From Chloroflexota bacterium (lineage in GTDB: Bacteria > Chloroflexota > UBA11872), in the NCBI GenBank assembly GCA_026706485.1, contig JAPOYR010000011.1:645588-709587 (forward strand): 64,000 nucleotides of DNA. Reading direction: 5' to 3'. The notes beneath the pieces are model-generated. The model saw only the letters and a program-made list of their open reading frames with translations, was not told the origin of the DNA and did no database searches. Every line of letters begins with the position of its first letter. The first letter of the stretch is position 1. Position numbers and translations under genes: made by a program. Below are positions 21,738 to 29,967 of the stretch, in pieces.

Positions 21738-23089
21738 TAGACGGCCAGCTCCTGAGCTTGCTCGACTTCCTTGAAGTGCCCGCGCCAGCCCGCGAACTGC
21801 ATCTCGACCTTGCCGGTCGGCCCGTTGCGGTGCTTCGCAACGGTGAGCCGGACATCCCGGGGGCGATAGGCCGACGGATGCTCCTCTGACTTCGGCTCAT
21901 GCAGGAACATCACGATGTCGGCGTCCTGCTCGATGGACCCGCTCTCACGTAGATCCGAGAGCCGTGGCGTGGGGTTGTCACGGGCCTCGGCCGCCCGTGA
22001 GAGCTGGGCGCAGGCGATCAGCGGCAGCCGCATCTCGCGCGCGATCTCCTTGAGCGTGCTGGTGATTTCGGTCACCTCCTGGACCCGGTTGTCCCGGCGC
22101 CCAGCGCCCTTGAGCAGCTGCAGGTAGTCCACGACGAGCAGGCCGACCTCGTGCTCCATGTAGAGCCGGCGGACCTTGCTGCGTAGCTGGACGATGGACA
22201 TGCCCGGCGTGTCGTCGAGCAGGATCGGGTGCTCGCCCAGGGCAATCAGCGCCTTGACCACGCGATCCAGTTGGTCGTCGGTCAAGGTCCGGTCGCGGAT
22301 GCGCAGGCTGTCGACTTCGGCCTGGTGCGCCAGAAGCCGGTACACGATCTGCTCCGACGACATTTCAAGCGAGAAGAATCCGACGGGGATCTGGTTCTGC
22401 GCGGCGGCTTGGAGCGCCACCTGCAGCGCGAATGCGGTCTTGCCCATGCCCGGGCGGGCGGCGATCACGATCAGGTCGGAGCGCTGGAACCCGCCGGTGA
22501 GCTTATCGAGGGTGGCGATCCCGCTGGGGATCCCCCGCAGCCCGCCGTCCTGGCCGGTCTCCATGAGGCTGTCGCTGACGGGCTTGATCGCCTCGACCAG
22601 CAGGCGCGGCTCGCTCTGGCTGGCTCGCCGCGCGATCTGGAACAGTAGCCGCTCGGCCTCCTCGATCACGGTGTCCGTCTCGGCGTCGGGCCGGTAGGCC
22701 AGGGACACCATCTGCCCAGCCGCCTGGATCACCCGGCGAAGCGTGCCGTGCCGGCGACAGATGTCGGCGTAGTGCTCGATGTGAAACGCCGTGGGGACGG
22801 CGTTGATCAGGTCGGCGATATAGGGCGGACCGCCGGCAAGGTCCAGGTTGCCCGCGCGCCGCAACTCGTCGGAAACAGTCACGGCGTCGGGCCGCACGTT
22901 GCGCTGGGCGAGAACCTGGACCGCCTGGTAGATCACCCGGTGCTGCTCGCGGTACAAGTCGTCCGGCGACACGATGTCGGCGGCGATCCAGTAGGCGTCC
23001 GCGTCGATCAGGAGCGCCCCGAGCAGGGAGCGCTCAGCGTTGAGGTCCTGGGGCGGCAGACGCTCGATTTCGGTGGTCACGCGTCCCAT
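21737..23089 (-). CDS. dnaB: Replicative DNA helicase
   Basis: 450 aa, full length for DnaB. The N-terminal domain begins LPPQDLNAERSLLGALLID. RecA-like C-domain motifs include Walker A ARPGMGKTAFAL (211-222), VGFFSLEMSSEQIVYRLLA (H1a), LLVVDYLQLL (Walker B/H3 region) and AQLSRAAEARDNPTPRLSDLRESGSIEQDADIVMF in the H4 part. Hexameric 5'-3' helicase unwinding phage DNA. A phage copy beside an HTH protein implies theta replication independent of the host loader. Confidence 0.95.
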   Translation of the reverse strand: MGRVTTEIERLPPQDLNAERSLLGALLIDADAYWIAADIVSPDDLYREQHRVIYQAVQVLAQRNVRPDAVTVSDELRRAGNLDLAGGPPYIADLINAVPTAFHIEHYADICRRHGTLRRVIQAAGQMVSLAYRPDAETDTVIEEAERLLFQIARRASQSEPRLLVEAIKPVSDSLMETGQDGGLRGIPSGIATLDKLTGGFQRSDLIVIAARPGMGKTAFALQVALQAAAQNQIPVGFFSLEMSSEQIVYRLLAHQAEVDSLRIRDRTLTDDQLDRVVKALIALGEHPILLDDTPGMSIVQLRSKVRRLYMEHEVGLLVVDYLQLLKGAGRRDNRVQEVTEITSTLKEIAREMRLPLIACAQLSRAAEARDNPTPRLSDLRESGSIEQDADIVMFLHEPKSEEHPSAYRPRDVRLTVAKHRNGPTGKVEMQFAGWRGHFKEVEQAQELAV

Positions 23090-23331
23090 CCTGTTCGCGC
23101 CAGCTCGTCGAGCATTGCGTCGACGATTTCCAGCACCTCTTTAGCGATGGTGACCGGTGCGTTCGACGCGTCTACCATCCCGCCCGCTAGCACCTGGCCG
23201 GCCAGATAGGCTCGGAGGCTCATGCCCTCGATGCTTGGGGTGCTCGGTATGACGCGCCCATCAGACAACGTCCCTGGCGGAATTCCAGGCACCGGGAACG
23301 CTTGACCGCCGTTCTGCTGCCTGCCAGCCAT
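23077..23331 (-). CDS. Small hypothetical phage protein
   Basis: 84 aa. The C-terminal half (LRAYLAGQVLAGGMVDASNAP, ITIAKEVLEIVDAMLDELAR-like helices) resembles the small phage proteins often found beside replication genes, whose pattern is a DGMSLRxYxAGQAL motif. Overlaps dnaB by 13 bases and follows the metallopeptidase-like gene directly. Function unknown. Confidence 0.6.
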   Translation of the reverse strand: MAGRQQNGGQAFPVPGIPPGTLSDGRVIPSTPSIEGMSLRAYLAGQVLAGGMVDASNAPVTIAKEVLEIVDAMLDELARTGWDA

Positions 23332-23984
23332 CAGGCCGCCGCCCCTGGCGCCAGCGGCATCACCGCCTGCGTCGGCTCGGTATCCGTAACCGCCGACAGT
23401 TCGGCCATGTGGCTATTCCACGGGCCGTACTTCTCGAATTCGTCCAGGTAGCCCGCGCCGTAGTCGTACAGCGCGAGGGCCGGTTCCTCCGACTCGTCGT
23501 CGAACTCCATCCGCCGCAGCGCGTGGTAGCACATCGCCTCCAGATGCCGCTGCCCGATAGACCGCGGCAACAGGCCAGCGGCGAACGTGACGACGAAGCT
23601 CACGTCGGCAATCTCGGCGTCGTACTTCGCCAGCAGGGCGCGCTCTAGCGAATTCGAGCCGAGCGCCTTGACCTTCACCAACTCCTTCTGCGTCGCCTTC
23701 CAGAACCACGCGATGATCGGGCGGTTGTGCCGCAGCGTGGTGAGGTGCTCGTTCTCGAGGTCGGCCAGGAGCGCCTGGGCCAGCTCGCTGGCATCGGGGC
23801 ATTCGATGAATGCGATGCCCTCGAACGCGGTCTTGGGGGGAACGTCGATGCTGGTCCACAGGTTCTCACCCATACGGAGAATCTCGCCGTGGGTGGTGCG
23901 GACGGTTTCCCCGCCCGAACTGATCTCAACGGTCGTGTCGTCGAAGTCAGGCTCGGACTCTGGCCGGGGCTCCGGCTTCTCCAT
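23331..23984 (-). CDS. Phage metallopeptidase-family protein with lost HExxH
   Basis: 217 aa. The stretch SFVVTFAAGLLPRSIGQRHLEAMCYHALRRMEF, then LALYDYGAGYLDEFEKYGPW (residues about 129-189) follows the layout of the phage putative metallopeptidase domain: FVI..., EQREALLDHELCH, then H/D-V-EEF...YGxW. The zinc motif HExxH is HALRR here (154-158), so the site is not functional as a protease. Residues 104-120 (KVKALGSNSLERALLAK) match the preceding conserved helix. Likely a structural or regulatory remnant. Family call from memory. Confidence 0.5.
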   Translation of the reverse strand: MEKPEPRPESEPDFDDTTVEISSGGETVRTTHGEILRMGENLWTSIDVPPKTAFEGIAFIECPDASELAQALLADLENEHLTTLRHNRPIIAWFWKATQKELVKVKALGSNSLERALLAKYDAEIADVSFVVTFAAGLLPRSIGQRHLEAMCYHALRRMEFDDESEEPALALYDYGAGYLDEFEKYGPWNSHMAELSAVTDTEPTQAVMPLAPGAAA

Positions 23985-24381
23985 CGTCTCCCCCTTGGAG
24001 TGTGAGCGTCAGTTCGACGCGCGGGTTCCGGGCGTCGTAGGCCCGGCGGGTCGTCCACTCGAAGTGCTCGTCGTCAATGTCGAGGGCGGTTGCGATCCCG
24101 TCCTCGAGGACTTTGATCACGTTGCTGGAGTCGCGGCGCTCGGTATCCGGCCGGTACCAGGTCATCGTGATGGCGATCACGGCGCCGGCGCTGCAGGCGG
24201 CCTTCCATCGAAACCGCAGGCCCTTGTGGTGAACCGCCTTGTTCCGGACGAGCCGAATAACGTCGTTCAGCCATGAGTCGGTCGATGCCGTCCGCCACGC
24301 GCGCCCGCGCCCAAATCCGTGGGAGTGGTTCACGCTTTCCGGGACTCCGGGGATCGTCGCCTGCAGCGTCGGCTCAGGCAC
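23947..24381 (-). CDS. RusA-like Holliday junction resolvase
   Basis: 144 aa. RRDSSNVIKVLEDGIATALDIDDEHFEW carries the RusA signature (RRDxDNxxKxxxDxLxxxxxxDD), although one Asp is Ser. The start region TIPGVPESVNHSHGFG is the RusA N-terminus. It cuts four-way junctions in phage recombination or replication. The last 38 bases overlap the start of the next gene. Confidence 0.88.
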   Translation of the reverse strand: MPEPTLQATIPGVPESVNHSHGFGRGRAWRTASTDSWLNDVIRLVRNKAVHHKGLRFRWKAACSAGAVIAITMTWYRPDTERRDSSNVIKVLEDGIATALDIDDEHFEWTTRRAYDARNPRVELTLTLQGGDDGEAGAPARVRA

Positions 24382-26170
24382 CGGCCCCGGCCTCCGAGTT
24401 GAACAGGTCGTCCGCAGCCCGCACCTGGCGCTCGCCGTCGCCGGCGTTGATGTAGGTGATCAAGCCGAGCGACCGCAGCCGCCCCAGGTTGTTCGCGTAG
24501 GCGCTCGATCGCGGCGACGCCCCGACCTCGGCGGCCAGGTCGTAGCGCGGTGCCGCCTGTGGCCACCGCTCGAATAGGGCGCGCAGTAGCCGAGCCTGCG
24601 GCTCGGTCACCAGCTCTAGCCATCGGTCGCGCAATACGTCCAGCGTCGGCACGGCCAGAGGCGTTGCCGCCGCCGCATGCCCGGCCTCTCGCGTCAGGCA
24701 GACCATCCCGCTGGCGGGGTAGTCGATCAGCCCGCGCGTGCGCAGGCGTCCGAGATTGTTCGTGAACGCACTGGACCGCGGGCTGGCGCCCGCGAAGGCG
24801 GCCACGTGGGTTCGCTTCGCCGGATGGACGCCCATGACGTGTAGAACCGCCAGGCCGTCGAGGATGGCTTGCTGCGGGCGCGTCAGGTCGGTGAGCGGGT
24901 TGATCTCACAGTCGGACCCGCTCGCTGGGTCGTCGTGGGGCGATTTTCCTTGAGCGGGCGTAGTGTCTACTCGCGCCGGTGAAGTCTCGCGCCTCCGGTC
25001 GTCTAGCGACTGCGGCGCGGCCGGCCGCTGGGATTGCACGGACCTGAGCGCCTCGCTGGCGCGATCTAGATCGTCGGCGTACTGCTCCCAGCCGACGACG
25101 ATCTCCTGCAGGCCGGCGCTATGCGCCCGCTCCGAATCCAGTTCCGCTCGCAGTGGTGCGGTGGCGGTGTCAACCTGCCGCGCGACCTCGGCGTCGTCGG
25201 GGCCCGACGTGCGCTCCAGTTGTCGCACTCGGCGCCGAAGCCCCGCGTTGTCGCGCCGCAGGCTTTCGATGTCCTGGGCCTCCTTCGCGGCGGCTTCCGG
25301 CAGGGTCGCCAGTTCCGCCAGCACCGCGCGGATCTCGTCGCTCGGTGGCGGCGGCTCGGTTGCCAGTCGGCTGCCGGTGGTCGGGTGCGACGTCTGGACG
25401 TCGCCGACGCGCAGCCGGTAGATGCCCTTGCCGTTCGCGATGGCCGGTCCGAACGCGAAGAATTCGCCGGGATCCAGCCCCCGCAGGTTCATCCGGTCCG
25501 CGCGTGTCGAGAGGCCGAGCACGTCGCCGGCGCGCGCCATGTCGACGTCCAGGCCGGTGCGCCCGATCAGCACGTTGTTGAGTTCAGCGGCGGCGTCCTT
25601 GCGCAGCTTGCTGAGCCGCTGTGTCGCCAGCACCGCGCACATGCCGCGCTTGCGCCCGCGCGTCGCGAGATCCACGACGGCGCTGCCCGACTCGGCCTTG
25701 CCGCGCTCGGGGCAGAACACGTGCGCTTCGTCGACGACCACCAGCACGGGATGCCAGAGCCGCTTCGGGAGATTCACCAGCGCGGTAAGGAAGCGGTCCA
25801 CGAACGCGATGCGCTCGTGCTGCTTCAGCTCGTAGATGTCGAGGATGGCGGACACGCGCAGTTCCATGAGCTTGCGCGCCAGCAGGTGCGCCGAGCGCGG
25901 TTCGACGGGGCAATCGCCGCCGTCGCCGGCGGCCGCCAGCACGTAGTCGTGCCGCTCGCGCAGCGTCGCGAACTCCCCCTCGGGGTCGATCACGAGATGC
26001 TGAACCGCACCGTGGCTCTGTTCGAGCAGGCGCCGCAGCAGCCAGCTCTTACCGCCGCCGCTGTTCGCCTGGACGAGCAGGCGCGTCGAAATGAGGTGCG
26101 GAACGTCGAGGCGCAGCGTGCGTCCGCCAGCGCCCAGGCCGAGTTCAATGTGATCGGTCGCGCCCATCAT
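24374..26170 (-). CDS. HerA/FtsK-type ATPase with duplicated C-terminal HTH modules
   Basis: 598 aa from ATG 26170 (ATGA overlap). Walker A is ANSGGGKSWLL (35-45), Walker B LVVVDEAHVF (about 141-150), and the arginine/sensor region ATRGRKRGMCAVLATQRLSKL, as in HerA-type DUF87 ATPases. A coiled-coil stretch follows (about 300-390). Then two related modules: GASPRSSAFTNNLGRLRTRGLI and GASPRSSAYANNLGRLRSLGLI (near 495 and 570). This is a hexameric DNA-translocating pump; role in phage replication or recombination inferred. Confidence 0.85.
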   Translation of the reverse strand: MMGATDHIELGLGAGGRTLRLDVPHLISTRLLVQANSGGGKSWLLRRLLEQSHGAVQHLVIDPEGEFATLRERHDYVLAAAGDGGDCPVEPRSAHLLARKLMELRVSAILDIYELKQHERIAFVDRFLTALVNLPKRLWHPVLVVVDEAHVFCPERGKAESGSAVVDLATRGRKRGMCAVLATQRLSKLRKDAAAELNNVLIGRTGLDVDMARAGDVLGLSTRADRMNLRGLDPGEFFAFGPAIANGKGIYRLRVGDVQTSHPTTGSRLATEPPPPSDEIRAVLAELATLPEAAAKEAQDIESLRRDNAGLRRRVRQLERTSGPDDAEVARQVDTATAPLRAELDSERAHSAGLQEIVVGWEQYADDLDRASEALRSVQSQRPAAPQSLDDRRRETSPARVDTTPAQGKSPHDDPASGSDCEINPLTDLTRPQQAILDGLAVLHVMGVHPAKRTHVAAFAGASPRSSAFTNNLGRLRTRGLIDYPASGMVCLTREAGHAAAATPLAVPTLDVLRDRWLELVTEPQARLLRALFERWPQAAPRYDLAAEVGASPRSSAYANNLGRLRSLGLITYINAGDGERQVRAADDLFNSEAGAGA

Positions 26171-26400
26171 CGCCGTGCCCGGCCAATCGACATGCCATCG
26201 ACGCGGTAGGTGCTTGTCGATCCGCAGAGGCACTCGACCTCCACCTTGGCCTCATACCGGCCATCCATGCCCGGGCGTTGGATCGTGTGCAAGGTCCCGC
26301 AGTCGTGGCAGCGGACCACCTGCAGGCGGAGGGTGCGGCCCCATCGCGGCTCGCTCGGGTCGTAGACGATCTGTGTCTCACCACTCGCTTGATCGGTCAT
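26167..26400 (-). CDS. Small zinc-ribbon-like phage protein
   Basis: 77 aa. RCHDCGTLHTIQRP and CLCGSTSTYRV provide Cys pairs for a zinc ribbon. Coupled by ATGA to both the ATPase and the DUF5131 gene. No named family. Confidence 0.6.
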   Translation of the reverse strand: MTDQASGETQIVYDPSEPRWGRTLRLQVVRCHDCGTLHTIQRPGMDGRYEAKVEVECLCGSTSTYRVDGMSIGRARR

Positions 26401-27275
26401 GCCGGGTACTCGTCCCAGGTCCGCCCGTCGAGTTCGCGGTCGCGGCCCGAGTAGAAGGCCGAGCCTTGCTTGTAGAAGAACGCCACGCCCGCCTCGATGC
26501 ACTGGTCGCGCACCGCGCGCACCCAGTCCTTGTCCAGCGGGCGCCGCTTGTGGCCGCTCTCGCCGCCGACGATCACCCAATCGATGACGGGATGCCAGCG
26601 CACCTCGTCGTAGCCGCAGCTGGCGCACTGGCCGTCGATGGTCACCGCCGACACGTAGGCGTCACAGGCGTCGCACCACCAATCCCCCTCGTCGATCCAC
26701 GCCGAGAGATCGACGGGGCCGAGCATCGGCTCGATGCTCAAGAATCGGACGGCCGCCGGCGTCTTGAGCAGCCACGGGATCCGCGCGTCCGCCCACTGCT
26801 GGTTCTCGATGCTCACACCCAGCCAGATGTGAGGCGCGGGTTCTCGCGAGTGCCAGTACAGGGAATCCTCTCGATGGCGCACCGCAGAGGTCAGGACGTC
26901 GTGCATTCGGCGATGTCTCTTGGTCAATACCTGGAACACGTGCTGCGACGCGATCCACATTTCCGCGAACACCAGATCGATGAACTCCGCGGGTACGCTC
27001 TCGTGGAACAGATCCGACATGCTGTTCACGAATACCCGCCGGGGCTTGCGCCACCCCGAGGGCTTCCACAGCACGTCGCGATGCAGCGTCACGCCGAACC
27101 CAGGACCCGACCGCGGCGGCTTGCCGTCCCGCTGGTAGCGCCGGTTGCCCATCCGCTGGAGCCGAGCAGCCTGGGTCAGCGCATAGCAGTTGTCGCAGCC
27201 CGGGCTGATTCGGTCGCACCCCGTGACGGGATTCCACGTGGCGTCCGTCCATTCGATGCGCGACTTGTCGCCCAT
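26397..27275 (-). CDS. DUF5131 (phage Gp37/Gp68) family protein
   Basis: 292 aa from ATG 27275 (TGATG). IEWTDATWNPVTGCDRISPGCDNCYA is the family hallmark: CxxxSxGCxxCYA, similar to the radical SAM cluster motif. RVFVNSMSDLFHESV, FQVLTKRHRRM, WLGVSIENQ, FLSIEPMLGP and WVIVGGESG follow in the usual order. An insert CDACDAYV...CASCGYDEV adds a zinc ribbon. Catalytic role of the family is not established. Confidence 0.88.
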   Translation of the reverse strand: MGDKSRIEWTDATWNPVTGCDRISPGCDNCYALTQAARLQRMGNRRYQRDGKPPRSGPGFGVTLHRDVLWKPSGWRKPRRVFVNSMSDLFHESVPAEFIDLVFAEMWIASQHVFQVLTKRHRRMHDVLTSAVRHREDSLYWHSREPAPHIWLGVSIENQQWADARIPWLLKTPAAVRFLSIEPMLGPVDLSAWIDEGDWWCDACDAYVSAVTIDGQCASCGYDEVRWHPVIDWVIVGGESGHKRRPLDKDWVRAVRDQCIEAGVAFFYKQGSAFYSGRDRELDGRTWDEYPA

Positions 27276-27565
27276 CAGCCCGTGCTGCTGGCGATCCGCG
27301 CAGCGACGCTCGCCACGGTGACTAGGCGGTGGTCGCGCTCGGCCACCCACCCCTGCCGGGCATCCGGGTCGGTGGCGATCCTGAGTTTATTCACGGCCCG
27401 CGACAGCTTGCCCACTTCTTCGACCAGCACCACGACCTGCTCTTCTGGCGTCACGTCCTCAAGGTCAGCGACGCCGACAGACGAGAACCGATGGCGAACG
27501 TCGTGGGTGTGCTTACGCACCTTCTTGTGAAAGCGAATGAGGGCGCTTCGCTGCTGACTGGTCAT
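27275..27565 (-). CDS. MazG-like small phage protein
   Basis: 96 aa. TPEEQVVVLVEEVGKLSRAVNKL, then ERDHRLVTVASVAARIASS, follows the EExGKL...A.NK...EL..VAA..A pattern of short MazG-like (all-alpha NTP pyrophosphatase) proteins of phages. The usual second acidic pair is partly replaced, so catalysis is uncertain. It precedes DUF5131 and follows the HAD phosphatase. Confidence 0.6.
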   Translation of the reverse strand: MTSQQRSALIRFHKKVRKHTHDVRHRFSSVGVADLEDVTPEEQVVVLVEEVGKLSRAVNKLRIATDPDARQGWVAERDHRLVTVASVAARIASSTG

Positions 27566-27566
27566 G

Positions 27567-28028
27567 CTAGAAGTCCCCCGGCGCGACCTGGTAGCAGGTG
27601 ATGCCCTGCGAGCGCCAGAGGTCGACCATGCGGGTGCGATCCTCAAACACGAGGTCGGGCTTCCAGGGCGACTCCTCCAGCCACTGCGCCTTGAGCACCG
27701 TGTCGTGGCGGCGGTCGTCGTCGGGCCGCATGCGCAGAACATCTTCCTCTGGGATACGGCCATACATATCTGGCAGCCATAGGTCGTGCCGACGAAGCCA
27801 GCACACCGTGTCGGCGCGGCAGCGTTCGGGGCGGGCCGTCCAGATCGCCAGATTGCCGAAGCCCTTTACCTGCATCAGCGTGCGAAAGAGACGACGGGTC
27901 GCCTGAATTGGGATGTCATACGTGGCCTGCGCGAAGAACGCGTCCCAATCCTTGGGGTCTTGCTCCAGGAAGTGGATGCGGTGCGCGGTGTCGGCCAGCG
28001 TCCCGTCTAAGTCGAAAACGATATTCAC
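27567..28028 (-). CDS. HAD phosphatase, polynucleotide 3'-phosphatase-like
   Basis: 153 aa from GTG 28028. HAD motif I is IVFDLDGTLAD (residues 3-13), motif II LAIWTARPE (about 62), and motif III/IV PDLVFEDRTRMVDLWRSQGITCYQ. It has the arrangement of the T4 PseT/Pnk phosphatase domain and related phage HADs. It may repair nucleic-acid ends or remove phosphate from nucleotides. No kinase domain is attached. Confidence 0.85.
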   Translation of the reverse strand: MNIVFDLDGTLADTAHRIHFLEQDPKDWDAFFAQATYDIPIQATRRLFRTLMQVKGFGNLAIWTARPERCRADTVCWLRRHDLWLPDMYGRIPEEDVLRMRPDDDRRHDTVLKAQWLEESPWKPDLVFEDRTRMVDLWRSQGITCYQVAPGDF

Positions 28029-28141
28029 TCGACCTCTCCTTCCATCCACGCGGCGATCCGCCGCTGCCAGCGGCGCACACTGATTGCTGCCGCCAGGCCG
28101 ATCAGTACGACCGCGTAGCCCACGGCCGCCAGGCACGTCAT
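28025..28141 (-). CDS. 38-aa single-pass membrane peptide
   Basis: MTCLAAVGYAVVLIGLAAAI is followed by a basic RRWQRRIAAWMEGEVE tail. It is one transmembrane helix with a positively charged cytoplasmic end. The start overlaps the upstream stop (ATGA) and the stop overlaps the HAD GTG (GTGA), so it is a genuine operon member despite its size. Function unknown; a superinfection or membrane-binding role is possible. Confidence 0.6.
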   Translation of the reverse strand: MTCLAAVGYAVVLIGLAAAISVRRWQRRIAAWMEGEVE

Positions 28142-28494
28142 TCCTCCTCCTCGCCGTCGAACTTGCGCTCGAAGGCCTCGCGCTGTTCGTCGGACATCGG
28201 CCCCACGACCCAGTGATCGGTGAGGCGCTCGACCTCCTGCTTGAGGGCCTGGACAGACTCATCGGAGAACGGCTGATTCAGGAACCGCTGGATGTCGTCC
28301 GCGATCCCCATGCGGGAGAAGATGCCGGGGCCGCCGGCTTCCATTCGGTCTTCCTCCGTCTCCCGCATCCACGACGGCTTGCCGTACAGCTCCGCCCACT
28401 GCGGATACACCGCCAGCACGCCGTTGACGTGGCTCTTGACCACGTAGGGGCCGGCTTGTCTCATGAGCGCCGTCCGGCGCACGCGCTTGCCCAT
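28138..28494 (-). CDS. Hypothetical phage protein
   Basis: 118 aa from ATG 28494. Basic N-terminus, a central YVVKSHVNGVLAVYPQWAELY, and an acidic helical C-terminus ending in a Glu run. The frame is open further upstream but overlaps the ADP-ribosyltransferase-like gene. No family recognised. Confidence 0.55.
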   Translation of the reverse strand: MGKRVRRTALMRQAGPYVVKSHVNGVLAVYPQWAELYGKPSWMRETEEDRMEAGGPGIFSRMGIADDIQRFLNQPFSDESVQALKQEVERLTDHWVVGPMSDEQREAFERKFDGEEEE

Positions 28495-29147
28495 CAGCCA
28501 CCCACCACGGCTTGAACGCCGGTGAGCGTGCGCGGGTCGGCAAAGACTTCCGACTCGCCGCGACCGAAGAACCGCGCCATCACGTGCTCGGGCGCCACCG
28601 TCGCCTTGTGAATCGGCTCGGGCGCGCCCGTCGCGAAGCGCCGCGCGAAGAACCGAGCGACCTCGATGTCCGTGGACCACGCCACGCCGTCGGGCATGCC
28701 GCCGCGCCAGATCGTCAAGTCGGTGGACGGGCGCGGCGTGTCGGGCCTGTCGGTGCAGAACCCAAGCTCGTGCAGCAGCGCCAGCACGTCGTGCACCAGG
28801 GGGTTGGCCAACGTGTCGTCCAGCTCGGCGTCCGGCCAGACCCACGCCAATGCCTCGGACAGCGCCGCCTGATCGGCCTCCCCGTCCCGCCAGATCTCGA
28901 TCAGGCGGCTCAGGCGATAGGGGCGCTCGTACAGCGTGAGGGCGTCGGTTGGCGAACGCTCGGCTACCAGCTGCGCCTTGTGCTGGAGCTTCGCGTTGTA
29001 GTGGGCGTTCAGCTCCGGCGAGTAGATGTCAACGACGAAGGGGTGATGCACGAAGCGCATCCCGGCGCCGACGTCCCGCAGGCAGTGCTCAAGCGCGGGA
29101 TCCAGGTCGGCGGGGGGCGGTGGCCAGGCCAGCTCGGCTCGGCTCAC
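28494..29147 (-). CDS. ADP-ribosyltransferase-like phage protein
   Basis: 217 aa from GTG 29147 (GTGA). The C-terminal half has the R-S-E layout of mono-ADP-ribosyltransferases: LTIWRGG (Arg148), VAWSTDIEVARFFARRF (Ser158-Thr159), HKATVAPEHVMARFFGRGESEVFADP with E198-x-E200. Such enzymes move ADP-ribose from NAD to host proteins, as T4 Alt and ModA do to RNA polymerase. The N-terminal 130 residues are helical and unrecognised. It lies in the early region, where host-takeover proteins are expected. No experimental support. Confidence 0.6.
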   Translation of the reverse strand: MSRAELAWPPPPADLDPALEHCLRDVGAGMRFVHHPFVVDIYSPELNAHYNAKLQHKAQLVAERSPTDALTLYERPYRLSRLIEIWRDGEADQAALSEALAWVWPDAELDDTLANPLVHDVLALLHELGFCTDRPDTPRPSTDLTIWRGGMPDGVAWSTDIEVARFFARRFATGAPEPIHKATVAPEHVMARFFGRGESEVFADPRTLTGVQAVVGG

Positions 29148-29398
29148 GGCGCGTCGCTCCGTTGTCGCACTTCGTGGTGGCAGCGGTACGTCTCGCCCTC
29201 ACGCTCCCAGCGCAACACGAGTTCGTACCCCTCGACCAACGGGAACGCGTCGTCAACGTCGCCGACCGATCGGCACGTCGCGTAACCGAGCAGGCTTCGA
29301 ATGTGCTTAGCCCATATGACGCAGCCGATGGCGAACGCCGCCACGCGGCGTTCCTCGGCTGTCGCTTTGCCTGTCCCGTTGGTGCTCGCGCCGCTCAC
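29144..29398 (-). CDS. Small hypothetical phage protein
   Basis: 84 aa from GTG 29398. Contains VAAFAIGCVIWAKHIRSLLGYA (possible helix) and ELVLRWEREGETYRCHHEVRQ. Overlaps both neighbours by GTGA. No family recognised. Confidence 0.55.
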   Translation of the reverse strand: MSGASTNGTGKATAEERRVAAFAIGCVIWAKHIRSLLGYATCRSVGDVDDAFPLVEGYELVLRWEREGETYRCHHEVRQRSDAP

Positions 29399-29697
29399 AG
29401 GAGCCGTCCACTGGCGCGCGCCATGCGGCGTCGGCTCGCGCGTGTGCGCAAATGCTCGGGCCGGTCCCCGCAGTGGGGTTCGTCACAGTGCGGGCTTTCC
29501 CAGCCGTGGCCGCGAGGGTGATTGGAGAGCCAGCGTTCGTGCGCCAGGAGTCCCGGCGTCAGACGCTTCGGCGAGATCGGCCAGCGGCTCCCCCACGGAT
29601 CCCGCTCCATGAGCGCGATGCCGCTGCCGACTGGACCGAACACGCTGCTCAGCTTCTCGGCCCGCTCGGAGCTACCCCCGTGCATGAGTTTGCTCAT
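29395..29697 (-). CDS. First (rightmost) prophage gene, hypothetical
   Basis: 100 aa. A His/Cys-rich part (HPRGHGWESPHCDEPHCGDR) sits before a basic C-terminus. No Shine-Dalgarno is visible before ATG 29697, and an internal ATG follows five codons later. It is the last phage frame before tRNA-Glu. No family recognised; start uncertain. Confidence 0.45.
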   Translation of the reverse strand: MSKLMHGGSSERAEKLSSVFGPVGSGIALMERDPWGSRWPISPKRLTPGLLAHERWLSNHPRGHGWESPHCDEPHCGDRPEHLRTRASRRRMARASGRLL

Positions 29698-29799
29698 AGA
29701 TAGAGGCGCACGGGCAGCTACGGAGAGCCACCGGCGACCGCTCCCAGGGCGTCAAAACAGAAGGGAGCGTACCCGATAGGTACCGAGGGGAATCGGCAG

Positions 29800-29873
29800 T
29801 AGGGCATGCGGGATTCGAACCCGCGATCTCCGCCTTGAGAGGGCGGTGTCCTAGGCCGCTAGACGAATGCCCC
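29800..29873 (-). tRNA. tRNA-Glu (anticodon CTC), probable prophage attachment site
   Basis: Minus strand cloverleaf: acceptor GGGGCAT/ATGCCCT (G-T first pair), anticodon stem CCGCC/GGCGG with loop CTCTCAA (anticodon CTC), T-arm CGGG-TTCGAAT-CCCG, and A discriminator; CCA is not encoded. Its 3' end points into the phage, the usual arrangement for tRNA-targeting integrases. The matching half-site would be outside the window. Confidence 0.93.
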
Positions 29874-29967
29874 ATGCGGCTTTCGGCCGCCCGCCATGCT
29901 ACCGAAACGGCATTGCGCGGTGTAGCTGCGTAGAATCGAGGGCCGAGGGCAACGCTGCTTGCCGTGG

